Below, in pieces: positions 1-12,876 of a DNA stretch of 64,000 bases (positions within the stretch are counted from its first letter, which is position 1; the number at the start of each line of letters is the position of its first letter). The stretch spans positions 10,019,554 through 10,083,553 of the forward strand of contig JADWOT020000008.1 in NCBI GenBank assembly GCA_036345935.2, written 5' to 3'. The translations under genes and the position numbers were made by a program. Under the pieces are notes generated by a model. It saw nothing but the letters and a program-made list of their open reading frames with translations. It was not told where the DNA came from and ran no database searches. Source of the DNA: Taenia hydatigena (Eukaryota; Platyhelminthes; Cestoda; Cyclophyllidea; Taeniidae).

Positions 1-463
1 CACTTTCGAATTTTCTTGGGAACCGGTAGCTGAAACGAAACCGAAGTGGTGCGTTAGAAGACCACACACTGGAACCTCTCAACACAAGAAACTAGTGTGA
101 CGCGTGAGAATGGTATCTATTTAAGTGCTAACAAGCCTGCCACTGGTGTGGCATTGCGTTCACACATGCACTAATCGGAGGGGCCAAAAATTATGCCGAC
201 CACCGCTCTTATTAAGAAAATACGTGTCTCAGTGCATAGGTTGTCGAGAGACAATAGTGTGGGTCTGTTATAGATTGATGTGCGGCATCGAACCCATGGT
301 GGGAATAGCACTATCTCTAGAGAGCCTCGACGCCTACATCGTAAAAGAAACAACAGAGACCGGATTTCTCGTCAGTTATCAACTAACCTGATAGATAAAG
401 TAAATGCCACCACATAAACTGGCAATTGCACTCTTAAATGCGCCGTGGAAGCATCATGCACAT
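1..463. other. No supported gene; 3' flank of the RRM gene
   Basis: This stretch lies downstream of the stop codon of the minus-strand RRM gene and should hold its 3' untranslated region and flank. An 88-codon open frame exists on the plus strand (125-391), but it has no recognisable motif, no supporting splice partner and an overlapping open frame on the other strand, so I do not call it a gene. Confidence 0.5.
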
Positions 464-3400
464 TTAAGGCATATGGTAGCATTGAGCGAAGAAAAAAGGA
501 TCACCTACTATCTTGGGCGTGGTGTCAGGTCGTTTCTTGCCCACGGTGGCCTTCCAGTTGCGCTTGGCACCAGGTGATTTGAGTGCCTTTGCACAAGTTC
601 TGCGAGCCTTCAGCACCTCTGCCAATGAGGCATCAATCGTCTCTCCCTCTGAGTCATCCCCTGCCGGCATGCCCACCTCTTCTACCCTGCTGTCATCATC
701 GTCCGATCCCGAGGCAGAAACACCACTCACCTCTTCTATTTCGTCTTAGTTAAGGATAAGAATCGGGAGCATGAGGGTTAAAAATCAGGAAATATCCGAA
801 TACACTACATTAGCGCTTTGCCCCATATGAATCGATAACGGACAAAATGCAACTTCCTATATCACAAGCCCAGTCTTCAAATACGCTTTGAGGAAATACG
901 ATACCAACGGTGGATATCCTCTCATTTAGGACTGTCAGCTTAGTTTCATTGTCAGGGTCGCCAAAGCGTCTGTCTACCCACCTTCTCCATCGGATTCACC
1001 TTCATCTGTGCCATCTTCTTCGTCGCTTCCATCTTCGTCACCTTCCTCCTCCTCAGAATTACCTTCGATTAAGAAAAAGTTATCTCAAAATATCCGCTAA
1101 ACTGGTCTCCGAGGCCTAATGGACACAAACATCCATGTTGCCATATTTTCCGAATAAAATAAATTTGAATTCGTTTCAGGATATTTTGGCCCCAAATTAT
1201 GCCGCTTCATTCAAACTAATCTGTTGTGATCGAAACAGCTAACCTTCAACTTTAACATCCTTCTCGTCACCAGAATTTTCACCGCCTTCATCCGACTCCA
1301 CCTCAATCACTTCTTCGTCCTTTACCTTTTTAGCCTGTTTAATCATCTCGGAGAGAAAAGAGGCCGGTTGGGCCCTAGCAACATCATCCCCTCTAGCTTC
1401 TCCGACAGCCAATTTTTCTTTGGTACCTTCATCCTTGCTTATTCCCTCCTTTTCACCCGAGTTCCGTGCACGGTGCTGCTGGATCCTTGTCGGTTTCAGC
1501 GATTCGCTTGTCGTAAAGCCCTTTGTCAATCCACCCCCTCCCTCTGCGTTCCTCGCATTTACCATTGGTTGAATGACCACCTTTCCCACATGCTTAGCTG
1601 GTTGTGTCTCCTCCTGTGGCCGAATAAGCATGTTGGGTTTAGATGGTGGGGCAGTGGCAGCACTAGCAGGCGGCTTTTTTTCAGATGGTTTAAAGGCAAA
1701 GTTCACAGAGACGGGATGACCTTTCAGGAGGAGTCCATGGCATTGGGAGAAGGCATCGAGAGCAACTGCATCCGAAACGTATTTGAGAATGGCATAGCTA
1801 AAATCATCCAAAAAAAAGTGTGATTAGCAAAATCATGGAAGCCTCAATCTGAGGACATTAATGCCGTGGGGCAGTGAGGATTCAGATTTGAGAAATGTGC
1901 ATACCCGTAGTTGAAATTGTGTGGGGAGGTTGGCAGTCGGATAGTTTCAGCAGTTGGGAAGATACTTTTAAGGTCGGTTTGGTTCACTCCAGGTGCTAGG
2001 CCCTTAATCAAGATACGCGAAAAATCAATATTCTCCGGGCTATGAACGCCGTTTGTAACCCTCTTGTCGCCGTGCTGCTGGCTGGATCGCGTTTCTGCTC
2101 GCATCGACTGGCCGGCAAACAGACGACCTGAGATGGACAGCTTCTCTTTACCTGCTGTTTCCGCGTCCGCGAATTCAACAAAAACGAAACTGAAGTAAAA
2201 GTATATGGTCAGAAGGACGCGAAATCTAAGTGATTATAGCTTCAGTAAGTCTGACTTAGAAATGAGAGAATGATACACGCCAATAATAGCTTCACAATCG
2301 ATCGTTAATAATGAGATGCAGCAAACATCAGAACTGAAGATGAGGGAAATGGGCAGGAGACTACGCGGATATCTCATTTAAATCGTTGAACCCCGACTTT
2401 AGGGAAGAGCATAAAGTTAGCGGAAGAATTGAGTCACAGTGACGATACATACGTGCGCAACTTGTTCGACTTAGGCCTTGTGAAGAATCGGCAGCTTTTC
2501 ATTTTAGGAATGAACTTCTTCAGCATGTCAAAAGTACAGTCACCTGGGATGGGCGCGACGTATAAACAACGTGAGTCGAATTCGGCTAAAAGGCAACCAA
2601 ATTGAGTAAGCGCCAATACGTTCAAACTTACGATATGGGTGAAATAATTTGAGGTTCCCTTTCAAGACGAGTCTACCTAAGACGAGCATAGCTAAATTTC
2701 AGGGCAATGAAGATGCAACCTGTCTACATAACGTTCCAAAAAGATCCACACAGATCATCCAAAAGCGTTGAGTAATCCAACTCACCGGCGCGCTCTTGTA
2801 TTTCCTTTAGGATGGCAGCCTTGTCCGAGAGGGAGAATTTTTTATTGTTGGGCCAACTACTCTGAGTTTTACCATCCAGTTCGTTCACTTCAGACTTCTC
2901 CTAATAATGGAAACAGAGATGGAAAGCATCTGTAAAAAGAGAAAATTACGTAAAATTTTGTGAGGTTCTGCCAAAATCTTAACAATCTTCCGAAGATATC
3001 ATACGTTATCTTCATTCTTCAATTGCACACGTCAATAATTCATGCGCACACCTACCTCGACCGATTTCTTGATTTCTAGGTTAGGGTTTTTGGCGGAATA
3101 CCCTGATTCCGATTCTACAATAAATTGATTAGGCAGTTAAAAAATTTTCTCTAGAAACAACTAAAATAGCAGTTCCAAATTCTTCCAAAAAATCGTCTTA
3201 AGGTCCTAGAATTACACAAAAGTTGGCTTTAATGCAGAACATTCACTACTTCAAAAGTTGATAAATTTTGCCATAAAGTGAACAACTTCCAATTTAAAAT
3301 GTAGCCATAATGTTTTATAGTACAATACTAATACGTTACGCCCCTGTTTTCGACAAGAACAAACCTTTTAAGTCATTCTTATTCACCACTCTGATGGCAC

Positions 3401-4270
3401 CTTCGATTTCCACATTCACATCACTATCATCAGCACCCTCGTCCAGATGGGGTGGCTCCACATCAACGTCCTCCTCAGAGACATCCAAATCAGATTCGCT
3501 GTCACTCTCGGCCTTGGAACCTCCCTCATCACTGGAGTCATTAGCCAACCTCCAATCGGCGTGGATCAGCTCCGGTTCGCTATCACTTGAGGCCTCTTCC
3601 ATTTTGACTTTTTTGGGGGGCTTTACGGACTTAACTACAGGCTCAGAAATCCCCGCTACTTCTTGCGCTGCTTTGCGTTTGCGATTACGACGCCTTTGGC
3701 TCTTCCTACTTTCTGGAATGAGAAAATTATAACCTCTCGAAACATTCATATGCAAACCACTGAATATTAGTATTCCGCGTTAGAAAAAATTGTAAATAAC
3801 CACAAATGGCATATGCTATGGCTCAATTTGTTACCTTTAACTGAGCCATTTGAATTCGAAACAGCAGTAATTGATCCCTTGATTTTCTGATCAGCGGATG
3901 ATGATTCCGAAGAGATCCCCTTTTTCCTATTCCGTTTCCGCTTCTTCTTACTTTTTCCACTTTCTTTGACCAGAGAAACATTCCCCTTCTGTGTCTGCTC
4001 TGTATGCTGGTTCATGAGTGCCCCAGAAGCCACACCTTTTTGTTCAACGCCTACTTTTGGATCCGCAGCCATCTTACTGTGACGCCTCTTCTTCTTCTTT
4101 CCTGTGTTGTTGCCGACGGGTGGAGCAATAACAGAAACGGAACTTTCGGAGAGAGCTTTCACAAGGGCCTCTTTCTTGACTTTTCCCCCCGTCTTCTTCA
4201 AACCCAGGACGGATTTTCGCTCAGCAGCTGCAGCAGCAATCTTCTTAAGCTTTCTTGACTTTTTACTCAT
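464..4270 (-). CDS. Nucleolar-type RNA-binding protein with two RRM domains (10 exons)
   Basis: Exons in transcript order: 4270-3835, 3712-3365, 3114-3056, 2900-2786, 2691-2632, 2585-2453, 2189-1905, 1797-1244, 1062-982, 744-464. The frame closes exactly at 2352 nt (783 aa). The N-terminal 145 residues are very rich in Lys/Arg (MSKKSRKLKK start), resembling a nucleolar localisation tail. Exon 2 is acidic. Exons 6-7 form RRM1, with an RNP2-like stretch (RCLYVAPIP) and an RNP1-like stretch (TFVFVEFAD) joined across an intron. Exons 7-8 form RRM2 (RILIKGLAP ... NYGYAILKYVSDA). The C-terminal exons are acidic Ser/Glu/Asp runs followed by a basic tail. This layout (basic tail, acidic stretches, tandem RRMs) suggests a nucleolin- or RBM34-like protein of ribosome biogenesis. 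That role is inferred from domain order; the exact orthologue is not established. The start is the first in-frame ATG of a lysine-rich frame. It is head to head with POLA2. Confidence 0.82.
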
Positions 4271-5369
4271 TGCTCTAAAATGATAATAAGCAGAGCAAAA
4301 TAAACGCCCCAACCAAACCATTCGACTGGAACCCAGAAAATTAGAATAAGCTACTTTATTTGAGATTTGAAAAGAGTTCTCAAGTGGTTAAAAATACCAA
4401 ACGAATATTGATCCTCTTTAACAGCTGTTTAAAAAAAGACATCGCCCTTCATGGTTTCAAAACAGAGTCACTAATGCAGGGTAATTCCACTAAACTCTGA
4501 ATTCGTTAGTTTCGTAAAAAAGTGGCACCACTTGATCCAAGGAACCACAGGAAGTAACAACCAGACAAAAGTTCTTGGGGTTTCCCGCAAGATACCGGAA
4601 AGTAGAAAGCAAATCTTATGAGGAAGGCGAGTAGGAAAATGTCCTCAGCGTCCAACCCTGTCTGACTAGAGAAGTACAGCCAGGTGTGAATAGCTGAAGC
4701 CGAGTTCGTTTCGCACGGGTATAGGCAATCTCCACGCATTGTGCGAGAGATTCACCATCATGTGCAGTGCCCATTCGCGGATGCACATTTCAAAAGACCA
4801 AACCTCCCCAGCGTCCAACCTGTTTATCTAAAGAACAGCTGGGCGTGACCAAGTAGCTGGTTTTATTTTACACAAATCCTAACAGCCTCTACATTACTAG
4901 AAAAATGTTGATCAGTACGTGCCACAGACTTCCCCGCACTTCGCCTACATGTGCTGTCATTATGGAAATTGAAGCGTCTGTTTACAACCATAGGTGGCGT
5001 TCAGAGAGTAATCAACCTAGCTTCCATCAAACACCAGCCTAGAAGTCTTATAAGCGAACCTTCTACCTTACAGACACTCCACCGAACCGTCTAAACTTCA
5101 CCAAACCTACCACACGCCGCCCACGGGTAGCACGATGGACTGGTGGGTCGTTCGGCGTGGGTTATAGTTAGCAACAGTTTAAACAAAAACAATCAAATAA
5201 TTATAAAAAACTTATTAGAACTTTTGCAACAAAAAAATAACGGTGCATTAATATTTATAAAAGCTTTTACAGTTTTGCAACGGTCTGTGACTACTGTAAC
5301 CTTTTATTAGCACTTTTCATTAAATAGGTATGCTTAGTGTAAGCATATTTCAAAAACTCAACACTCGTT
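4271..5369. promoter_or_regulatory. Divergent intergenic region between the RRM gene and POLA2
   Basis: About 1.1 kb separates the two start codons, which point away from each other, so this region should contain both promoters. It turns strongly A+T-rich near 5160-5340, just before the POLA2 start. I see no confident TATA element or other defined site, and no coding frame that looks real. Confidence 0.45.
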
Positions 5370-8300
5370 ATGCCATTATGCTTCGTCAAATCGCAATGTC
5401 ACCCTAACCTGGACTTCAATCGTGACCTTGAGGCCAAGTTGCTGACCCCCTTCTTCGATTTTATGATGGATTCGTTGGAGGATTCTCTACATAGCAGGAT
5501 TAGGGAAGATTTAGGCGCATTCGGTCTGTCAATAATTGAGGATAACCTTCTTGAAATGTGTAATATACAAGATTTGGTGCATATTTCATGTAGTTATTGG
5601 GCTCTCCAATAAATATTGTCTGACTCCTTTGTCTCTCGTGGAAAAATACGTCGCTTTCCGCAATAACCGAGGCTTATCCGATTTCCTTAGTCAGGCTGAC
5701 ATTTTATTATTTGAAAAGGAGGTTTGATTCCTTTTTTCCTTACCCTTAGAAACTTTTATCATCTTTAGAGCCTAAATCATCAGGTGTCTCTGAGAATAAA
5801 TCCGCATGTTCCCTAAACGTCCTTCCCGATGAAATGCGAAAAGAGATGTATGTTAATCTACAGTCTTATTTTAAGCCTCTTATCCCAAAACTTTGATGAA
5901 AAGGAAGACGTAATGAACTTCTACCTCGGGAAATCGGTGTGGAATGTAGTGCCACGTTCTGCTGGTGTAGATGCCACGAGCCCAGTCTCATTACGTGAGT
6001 GGTTTTTTATGTTAGTTTCGTGGCACTATCATTATTTTGAAATGTTTCCTTGTTCATGTATCATAAAAAACATGGGCAGTTCGTTCTAGGAAAATGTTTA
6101 ACGCTTTACAGATGGGGCTGACAAATCGCCAGGCAAGATCCTTTGTTCCTTTCCAACTCGAGTGGAGGATCAGCAGTCCCAATGTCAAGCAGTATTTCGG
6201 TCTCCTCCGGTCCCTTTAAATTATACCTTCCCTTGGAAAATTCGATCCGTCCCAATCCAGGGGAATGATTGTTCAAGATACATGTACCAGCGACCACTGG
6301 TAAGGGCTGAACTTCTGGATTCCTGGACATGGGATCTGATTAAGCGGATAGTGGAGTCACTTCCATCCTCTGTGCTTGAAAGCATCGATTCAACCATGTC
6401 ACACAAGCCTCGTTTCAGTCTCTCCAGTGTCTTGGACACTTCATTAAGACAGGAAAGCTCCGAGGTCAAAAAACCTGCAGCATCTGCACTCCGTCCAGTC
6501 CACAGTCGACTGCAAACCCCCAGCCTGGTAGCGGGCCGAGTGGCCGTGCGTCCTGAGGTTGGGGCTGCCAAGGGCGTTGTTCAACACCAGCGACTGGATC
6601 CAATGAATATCTGCATCGTTGGTACAAGAAGAGCCGGTGGTGGGGATCTAGGTCGAGTCATGCTCGATGTCAACACGAATGCTTCAACCCTTGAGTATTC
6701 TCTGTATCCAGGCCAGCCTGTCGTACTTAAGGCTACGAACGTGAATGGCCGCTCTCTCAATGCGTTTGAGTTTTTTCAGGTAAGCTATTTATTTCAATTC
6801 TCCGCCTTTGAAACTAAGCCTTTTTATTTGCTGGTTATTTATAAGTCATCAACACGCATGCTTTTAACGGAAATTGTTTTATTTCAGCCGAAAATCCCTC
6901 CTCTTTTTAACCTTAAAGACGAAATATGCCCAGGTGGGTTCTATTTTATTTATCGGGCCATTGTCTTGTCCCTATCACATTTCATCCTTTTCTTGCAAAC
7001 CAGACCTCCATATCGCGGTTGCCTGTGGCCCTTTTACTACGAACACCTCTCATGATATTTCGCCCCTGTTGGCTCTACTAAAAAGTATCAAAGAACGGCA
7101 ACCGCATGTGCTTATCCTACTCGGTCCATTCGTTGACTCCTCGCATCCACTCATCGGGGTAAAAGACTTGTTTGCAGTTTTTACTCATTTTTAATCAGTA
7201 GGACCATGTAGTGAGTAATTTATCCTCTTTACTAAGTAGCAGTACTGCGACTCTACCTTTGACGAACTCTACCAGTCCCGCCTCAACACGGTGGCTGAGT
7301 GGTGCTTCCTGCTGAAGACAAAAGTTGTTGTAGTATCCTCATGGCGTGAGATCTGTGGAAGTCCCGTTTACCCCACTCCTCCTCCGTTTAATTCTGCCAA
7401 ACCGCCCTGGGCTTACAAGAATCCAGAGGTGGTAAGACAAATGCTGGCACAATTCTTTTATTATCATTTCATTTTTGGTTAGTTTTTGCTAAGAAGAGTC
7501 ATAAATTCTGGTTTCGATGGTCTTGAAAATAATTTGAAGCCGGTCCGTTACTGGAACTAGAACATTGAGCATCTTAAGAACTCCGCCTTCTTTTATGTCA
7601 AAAACCTTATGATTTATGACATTTTTTTGAAAAATAGGGAAATGTTCTCAACTGTTTCTAAACTTTTGGTCGCGTTTTAGGTCTGTTCTACTGAATACCA
7701 ACAATGCGCTTCATTACACTTATTCTAGTCATTGATGTTATTTACATGTGCCTATTTAATAATGGAAATCAGTCTCCATAATGCACCTTGAAAAGTGTTT
7801 AATTCAGTGCCATCATATACGCGTTTGTTTGATCGGAACTCTGGTTTCGTGCATTAGAAATTATTCGAGGTCTCACTTCTTCGCCTCCGTTATTTTGCCA
7901 TCTTTCCCCATTTGTCACTAAGGCTTCTTGGTATGAGAACGTCACCTTCGTGTGGGATCCCAGCACGATCAAAATTGGGCCGTATTATGTGGGTTTGTCT
8001 TCACCTGACGTACTCTTCCAAATGGGCTCAGAGGAAATAAGTGCCAAGTTAGTGTTGACATTTGCTAATCAATATGCACACGCCTCACATCTGTGGATGT
8101 GGGCAAGCACTGTGGTCGCTTTTGTTTATCTGTTTAACCTAGACATGCCCTCTGTTCTGCTCTCAATTGTTGCATTTCAGCCGTTCGGGGGATCGATTGG
8201 CTCGCCTTTGCCGGCACGTCCTGGCCTCGGGGACGTACTACCCGGTTCACCCTGCCTCTGAGGATCTACCTCTTGACTATCCCCTCTGGTGGGAGTACGC

Positions 8301-8776
8301 TCGACTACCTCCGGACCACTCTCCCCATTGCGTCATACTGCCTTCTAGACTTAGGACATTCATCAAGGTAACACCTCTTAAAAATTTGAATGCAGGTCAT
8401 GGTATTTCCCACCCAATTTTAAGCATCATCTGCACTATTGTATTCATTTTTCTCCTCTTTAGAATACGAATAACAAATTATGCTCTTAGCGGTTTAAAAA
8501 TTTCACATGGCTTAATTTACTCACTTATTCAAGTAGACTTGATGGATTAAGTCACATCACGGTCTTATGCGCTCGCGCTGTACTTTATCCTATTGGCAGA
8601 ATGTGGAGGGTGTGATTTGTGTCAATCCTGGACTGACTGCGCGTTCGAGCAGTGCCACTGGTGGTAGCTATGCTCGACTGTTCTTCACCAGACCCCAAAT
8701 TGGTGATAGAGATCAACCTGCTGAGAAGCTGGTACACAGCGAAGTCATCATACAGGGTGAGGTGCTACAGCTGTAG
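5370..8776 (+). CDS. POLA2: DNA polymerase alpha subunit B (11 exons)
   Basis: Exons: 5370-5559, 5594-5721, 5750-5847, 5876-5994, 6112-6779, 6888-6933, 7004-7158, 7240-7431, 7923-8047, 8181-8367, 8600-8776. Total 2085 nt, 694 aa, frame closed; the human protein is about 600 aa. The N-terminus looks like the small helical domain of POLA2. A linker rich in Ser/Pro follows, then the OB-fold and inactive phosphodiesterase-like region. Diagnostic stretches are LEYSLYPGQPVVLKATNVNG, VACGPFTTN, VLILLGPFVDSSHP, GSPVYPTPPP, GSEEIS and the C-terminal VICVNPGLT ... GGSYARLFFTRP. In the family this subunit tethers the catalytic polymerase alpha to primase and the replisome in the nucleus. It has no catalytic activity of its own. 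Introns 1-3 are only 34, 28 and 28 bases, yet each keeps GT-AG ends and restores the frame. Confidence 0.92.
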
Positions 8777-9205
8777 AGGATTTACCGAGACACGACGATA
8801 CATAATATGGATGTCTATTTTTCTAATACATTGGCTATGTGTGTTCCTCTCGACTGAGTTTGCCGTTCATTCGGCTGGGGTCAAAAATGTATGTCTCGTT
8901 TTTAAAGACCTGAGGTTATTAAAGCTCTTGGGACTGTGGTTACTACCTGTAACTAATCTGCCGTTAGTAATGCTTCGAGGAGATCGACCCTAGCCTGAAA
9001 GAAAACTGTAAATGATGTGTGATAAATTCAAATGAAAAAAATAATTGTGGCTGGTTATGAAAACTGGAGAGGCATTCAAAAGACAAGTAAATTTGACAGG
9101 CTTTACCTTGTAACAGATGATTTAAACAATAATTTATTCGCGTCTACTTCGGTCCAAAATCGGGTCTGTTGCCGAGATCGAGCACATACAACCTGTATTT
9201 TTAAC
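8777..9205. other. 3' flank of POLA2; nothing else identified
   Basis: This is A+T-rich sequence after the POLA2 stop codon, ending where the left inverted arm begins. A 113-codon frame overlapping the last POLA2 exon in another phase is a shadow. No RNA gene or motif is seen. Confidence 0.5.
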
Positions 9206-10505
9206 TCACGAATTTCAGACCGACAAATTCTTAATTTCACTATCAGGTCCGACTACGTAAGTCGAGGAGTGAACGAGTATAGCAGCATCCGACGTGGAAG
9301 TAGTAAAGGACAGTCCGCTCCTCACTGCACGAGGCTATGACAATTCGTAATTGGTGTTGCGAAGAGGCACAGATGCATCCTAAGGAATCACAAGGGTCAT
9401 TCCTTTCTCATTCAAGTTCAAGACCAGATAGAAGTAGGTTAATACAACCAACCCAGTTTAGTCAACTTTATGTGATAACATTTAAATTACCTCAGAAAGT
9501 TTGCCAACATATTCACCAAAGTGACCACCGTTACAATCCGTCGTCCCACCCCAACAGGACATGCCTTGAACGACACTTGTAAAACGTTTGGCCACCTCCT
9601 TTTCTGTCTCACTCGCATTTTCAACTTCCCCTTCTATTTCATACATGCTTATGCAAAGCCAAGAAAATGTGACTCCCACCCCATGGAGGAATGCCAGAGG
9701 GATTGAGGCAGTGCGCTCAGTCCCTCCCCCCCGCCTTCCATCCTACACCAACTCAAGTTCAGGTCGTCCCACGAGAGAGCATGAGGTGTGCCGATTGCTG
9801 CCGACTCGTTCCGAGCATGAACTTTTTGTACACAAGTAATTTGTATCAAACTGACAAATCTCAATCGCAATTGTTTGGACCCCAACAAGTGAACATTTGC
9901 GTCTGCATTCCACCACACACAAAACGACCACAGTCTGCCGAGGACAGGGTGTGCGCGCTTCCGAAGCGTGAAGTAGTTAGTGGACACAGTCACTGACATC
10001 TTCATTCGCTGGTCCATTCAAAGCCACTTCTCATAACGTCAGCCAGTATGTAGTCCACAGACGGCGCAATGCCATCAGGTACGCGAGGCAAGTGAGTGAC
10101 AAACGGATCGACCACTGCAACTCACTGTCATTCGTCAATGCGTGGTACACGAAACACAACTTGCCTAGCCCCACAACCCTCTTTCCCATAGTGATGCAAA
10201 TGCTAAGATGCTGTTTCGCCATTCCTGCCAACCATGGCTGAATGTTCCTCTCGACACCTCAATCTCGTAGTGTCATGCCAGCAGCGGAACGCAACTTTTC
10301 ATCATCGTGGTGACTAGAGGATCCGTCAGGGCGTGATGAGTCTATCCTTCTAGTGATCCATCACCATAATCACACTGGGCAAACAACTTGAGTGTGACTA
10401 TTTGGCTAGGCCAGCCATCGTGCTTCCCACCACTAAAAGCTTCTGCCGATTTGAGATCGCTGTGAGCCCGTCTCGTAAGGCCGACAAACTTCAATCACAT
10501 TAGGT
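9206..10505. repeat. Left arm of a long, nearly perfect inverted repeat
   Basis: The arm starts at TCACGAATTTCAGACC (9206) and is the reverse complement of 20426-21701. Reading both arms by eye I find one base substitution (10137 versus 20770) and one 24-base segment (10457-10480) present only here; otherwise they match. Length 1300 versus 1276, a difference of exactly 24. The arm contains several open frames of 60-122 codons in different phases and on both strands, none with a recognisable domain. They are duplicated in the other arm simply because the DNA is. No target-site duplication flanks the outer ends. The arm could be a recent segmental inverted duplication, arms kept alike by gene conversion, or an assembly product. 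Confidence 0.9.
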
Positions 10506-12876
10506 TCCTCCATACACATTTGTAATGTTTTGGAAGCACAGGGAAACAGTGTCGAATGCAACAAACTTATGCATTAGGACATCTACAAATTATCTTGCGG
10601 GCTTTCCCGGTCACCCGGTGTCGAAGCGGTAGAGCCACCTAGTAGGAAGCTCGTGAGCAGTGGTACCATTTCCGAATTGTAGAAATTAGCTTGTTATTTG
10701 GCTATTTAACAGTACACTGTTGTCAATTTGATAAAAGCGGTGCCCAACTCCAGCTTTCTTTCTTCCTTTTGTGAAAAAAATAACACCAGCCCCTGACACT
10801 TTCACACAACAAAAAAATTTGGTTACTGCTCTTAACCCATTCCCTCTTCTCTTGATCATCGGTAGGGGCAAATATGGACATTTCGCAGGATTGAAGATGC
10901 CCGAACCCTCAAAAAGGGCCCGTCGTTGAGGCTATTTGTGTTAGCTTAAGCTTGAGTTTTTCCTCCCCCGATTGCTGAGATTGCTCACGAAGTCTTCGCG
11001 TCGCCTTTTCTAGGTAGTACTAACAGCATCTGGACTTTGAATCAATGTCTCTTTATTCGTCAGTCATATGGAATAGTATGGAAATGATCCGAATGAGGAT
11101 GAGGTTCCGTTGTTAAATTTGGATCCCAGAAATTACTAAGCAAAGCCGATGATACTGCGGTAACAGTAAAAATGTACTCTTCTGCATAAAAGGCCTCGAG
11201 TGGTTAATGTAACCCATTTACCCAAATGCACTTCTAGTAAAACGAATTAGCACACGTGATTGTATAGATGTGTAGACGATTGCAAAAGCAAACAAATGCG
11301 CGAACCCTAGCAAATCGTCGAGTATCAAAGTGGAAACGATGAAAAGGTCAATAGGTGAACAGAGTTTGCACCCACAAGATCGCAAATAATGGTCTCAAAC
11401 TTAATGGGAGCTAATAACAATAGCAAAAAGCGTGTGTTATACAAAAAATGCAATGAGGTAGGGAAGAGAGACTCTTCTTTGGAGTCGCAGTCAACTACAA
11501 ACGTAAAGAAAAGTATTATTAGCAGTTTTCGTCTATTTAAGCAAAAGTGGAATGCGAAAATGCAAAAAATGTAGACATCAATTCACTTTGGTTGAAATAT
11601 TCCTCGTAATCCATCTTTAAAACCCATTCACTTTTGATGCACCGGAGAATTCCATCTACTGAAATACGCATACCAATGGTCTGACAAAAGATGTCGCTCT
11701 TAGCGGGTAATGAAACAATGAAATGCCAGCACTGAATCGACCGCAAGCCACAAGAATTGCAACAGTGCATGCCTAGTTGGTTTGAGACATCAGCGTAGAT
11801 CAATCCTAATCCGAGGCCCTCCCTCGATATCTCGATTGGTGTTATTGTGCGCAAACTCGTGGAGGTGACTCTCAGGACAAGTGCGCACAAGACACGGAGC
11901 CACGCAGAAGCGTGTGAAAATCCAAGGAAGGTATGGCCTCGCCTCGTCTACCAACGATGACGGGAGTAGTGGTGGCAACGTATCGAAGGTAGACACTCTC
12001 CACAAACCTCACCATGCCCTTCTTCTCTGAGAGGAAAACAAGGACTGTAGAAGAGTCACAAGCCGGGCCATAATGTGTAGATACCATGAGTATTCGGTAA
12101 CTGTGAGGGCTTGAGTACAGCTTACCGGCCATGAAATTAGACATTGCACTGAGCGACGGCTTGACTTGCATCCGCCGCAGCAAGCATCATAATGGGAGAT
12201 GAGATGTCATTCACTGATTGGTGAGTTTCGTTGTTCGGCATGACGGTATTCTTCGTCGGGTCTAAGTGCGCAAAATGAACTCGTGCTGAGAAACGACATA
12301 AGACAGGCGAGGATATGCGCTGCAATAAAGAAGGGTTCCCATCTTACTTGCAGCTCGTTAAGGGAAAAAGGAGTATTTTTTCGCGATTCCTGCTATTTAT
12401 CGATAGGATGGGCGCATCAGTGTATAAAAATAGCGACAGCCCTGCGGCGCGTGATTTAGCGTGGCCAGACCTTGCACCCTTTGTGATGATAGGGGATGTG
12501 GCGCGTGAGGAGCATTTCCTAACTGTCCAAATCCAGGCTAACCTCGCAAGGCCGTGAGTTGAGTAACAAAGGGGAAGGCAAAGATAAACATCATGAATCA
12601 TACACGTGTCCCATGAGTCGAGACATTCGTGACTCAATCCAGATGGATGATGTAATGTGCTTTCAATCAAATAGACCACAGCGAGAGCGGCGCTTTTGAA
12701 GAGGTGGTTGGATAGTGTGTTGCTGCAAGCCCTTCCGTAGTCAAATGCGCGCATTAAAGACAATAAGCAGGGGGAACCCTTTTAATCGTAAAGAGGTCAT
12801 TAGCCAAGTAGCTGCCCTAGAACAATCACGATTGCGTCAAAGTATAAATGAAGTCAATGTAAAGTAGAAAACAGTC
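10506..12876. other. No identified gene (2.4 kb inside the inverted-repeat block)
   Basis: Beyond 10505 the similarity to the other arm fades over about 30 bases. Several 60-140 codon frames occur on both strands between 11.5 and 12.8 kb, where the base composition is closer to balanced. They overlap each other, have no splice support and match nothing I recognise. The 3' end of the zinc-finger gene lies just to the right. Confidence 0.4.

Noticed and set aside
230..310. T-loop-like gggttcgat on the minus strand
   Set aside because: No cloverleaf can be completed around it.
5577..5593. A 17-base intron at the end of POLA2 exon 1
   Set aside because: It is too short and gives the wrong frame; the donor at 5560 gives a 34-base intron and restores the helical-domain reading.
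9337..10231. Several 60-122 codon frames in the left inverted arm, repeated in the right arm
   Set aside because: They overlap in different phases and on both strands, show no domain, and recur only because the DNA is duplicated; identity at the base level explains their sameness without selection on protein.
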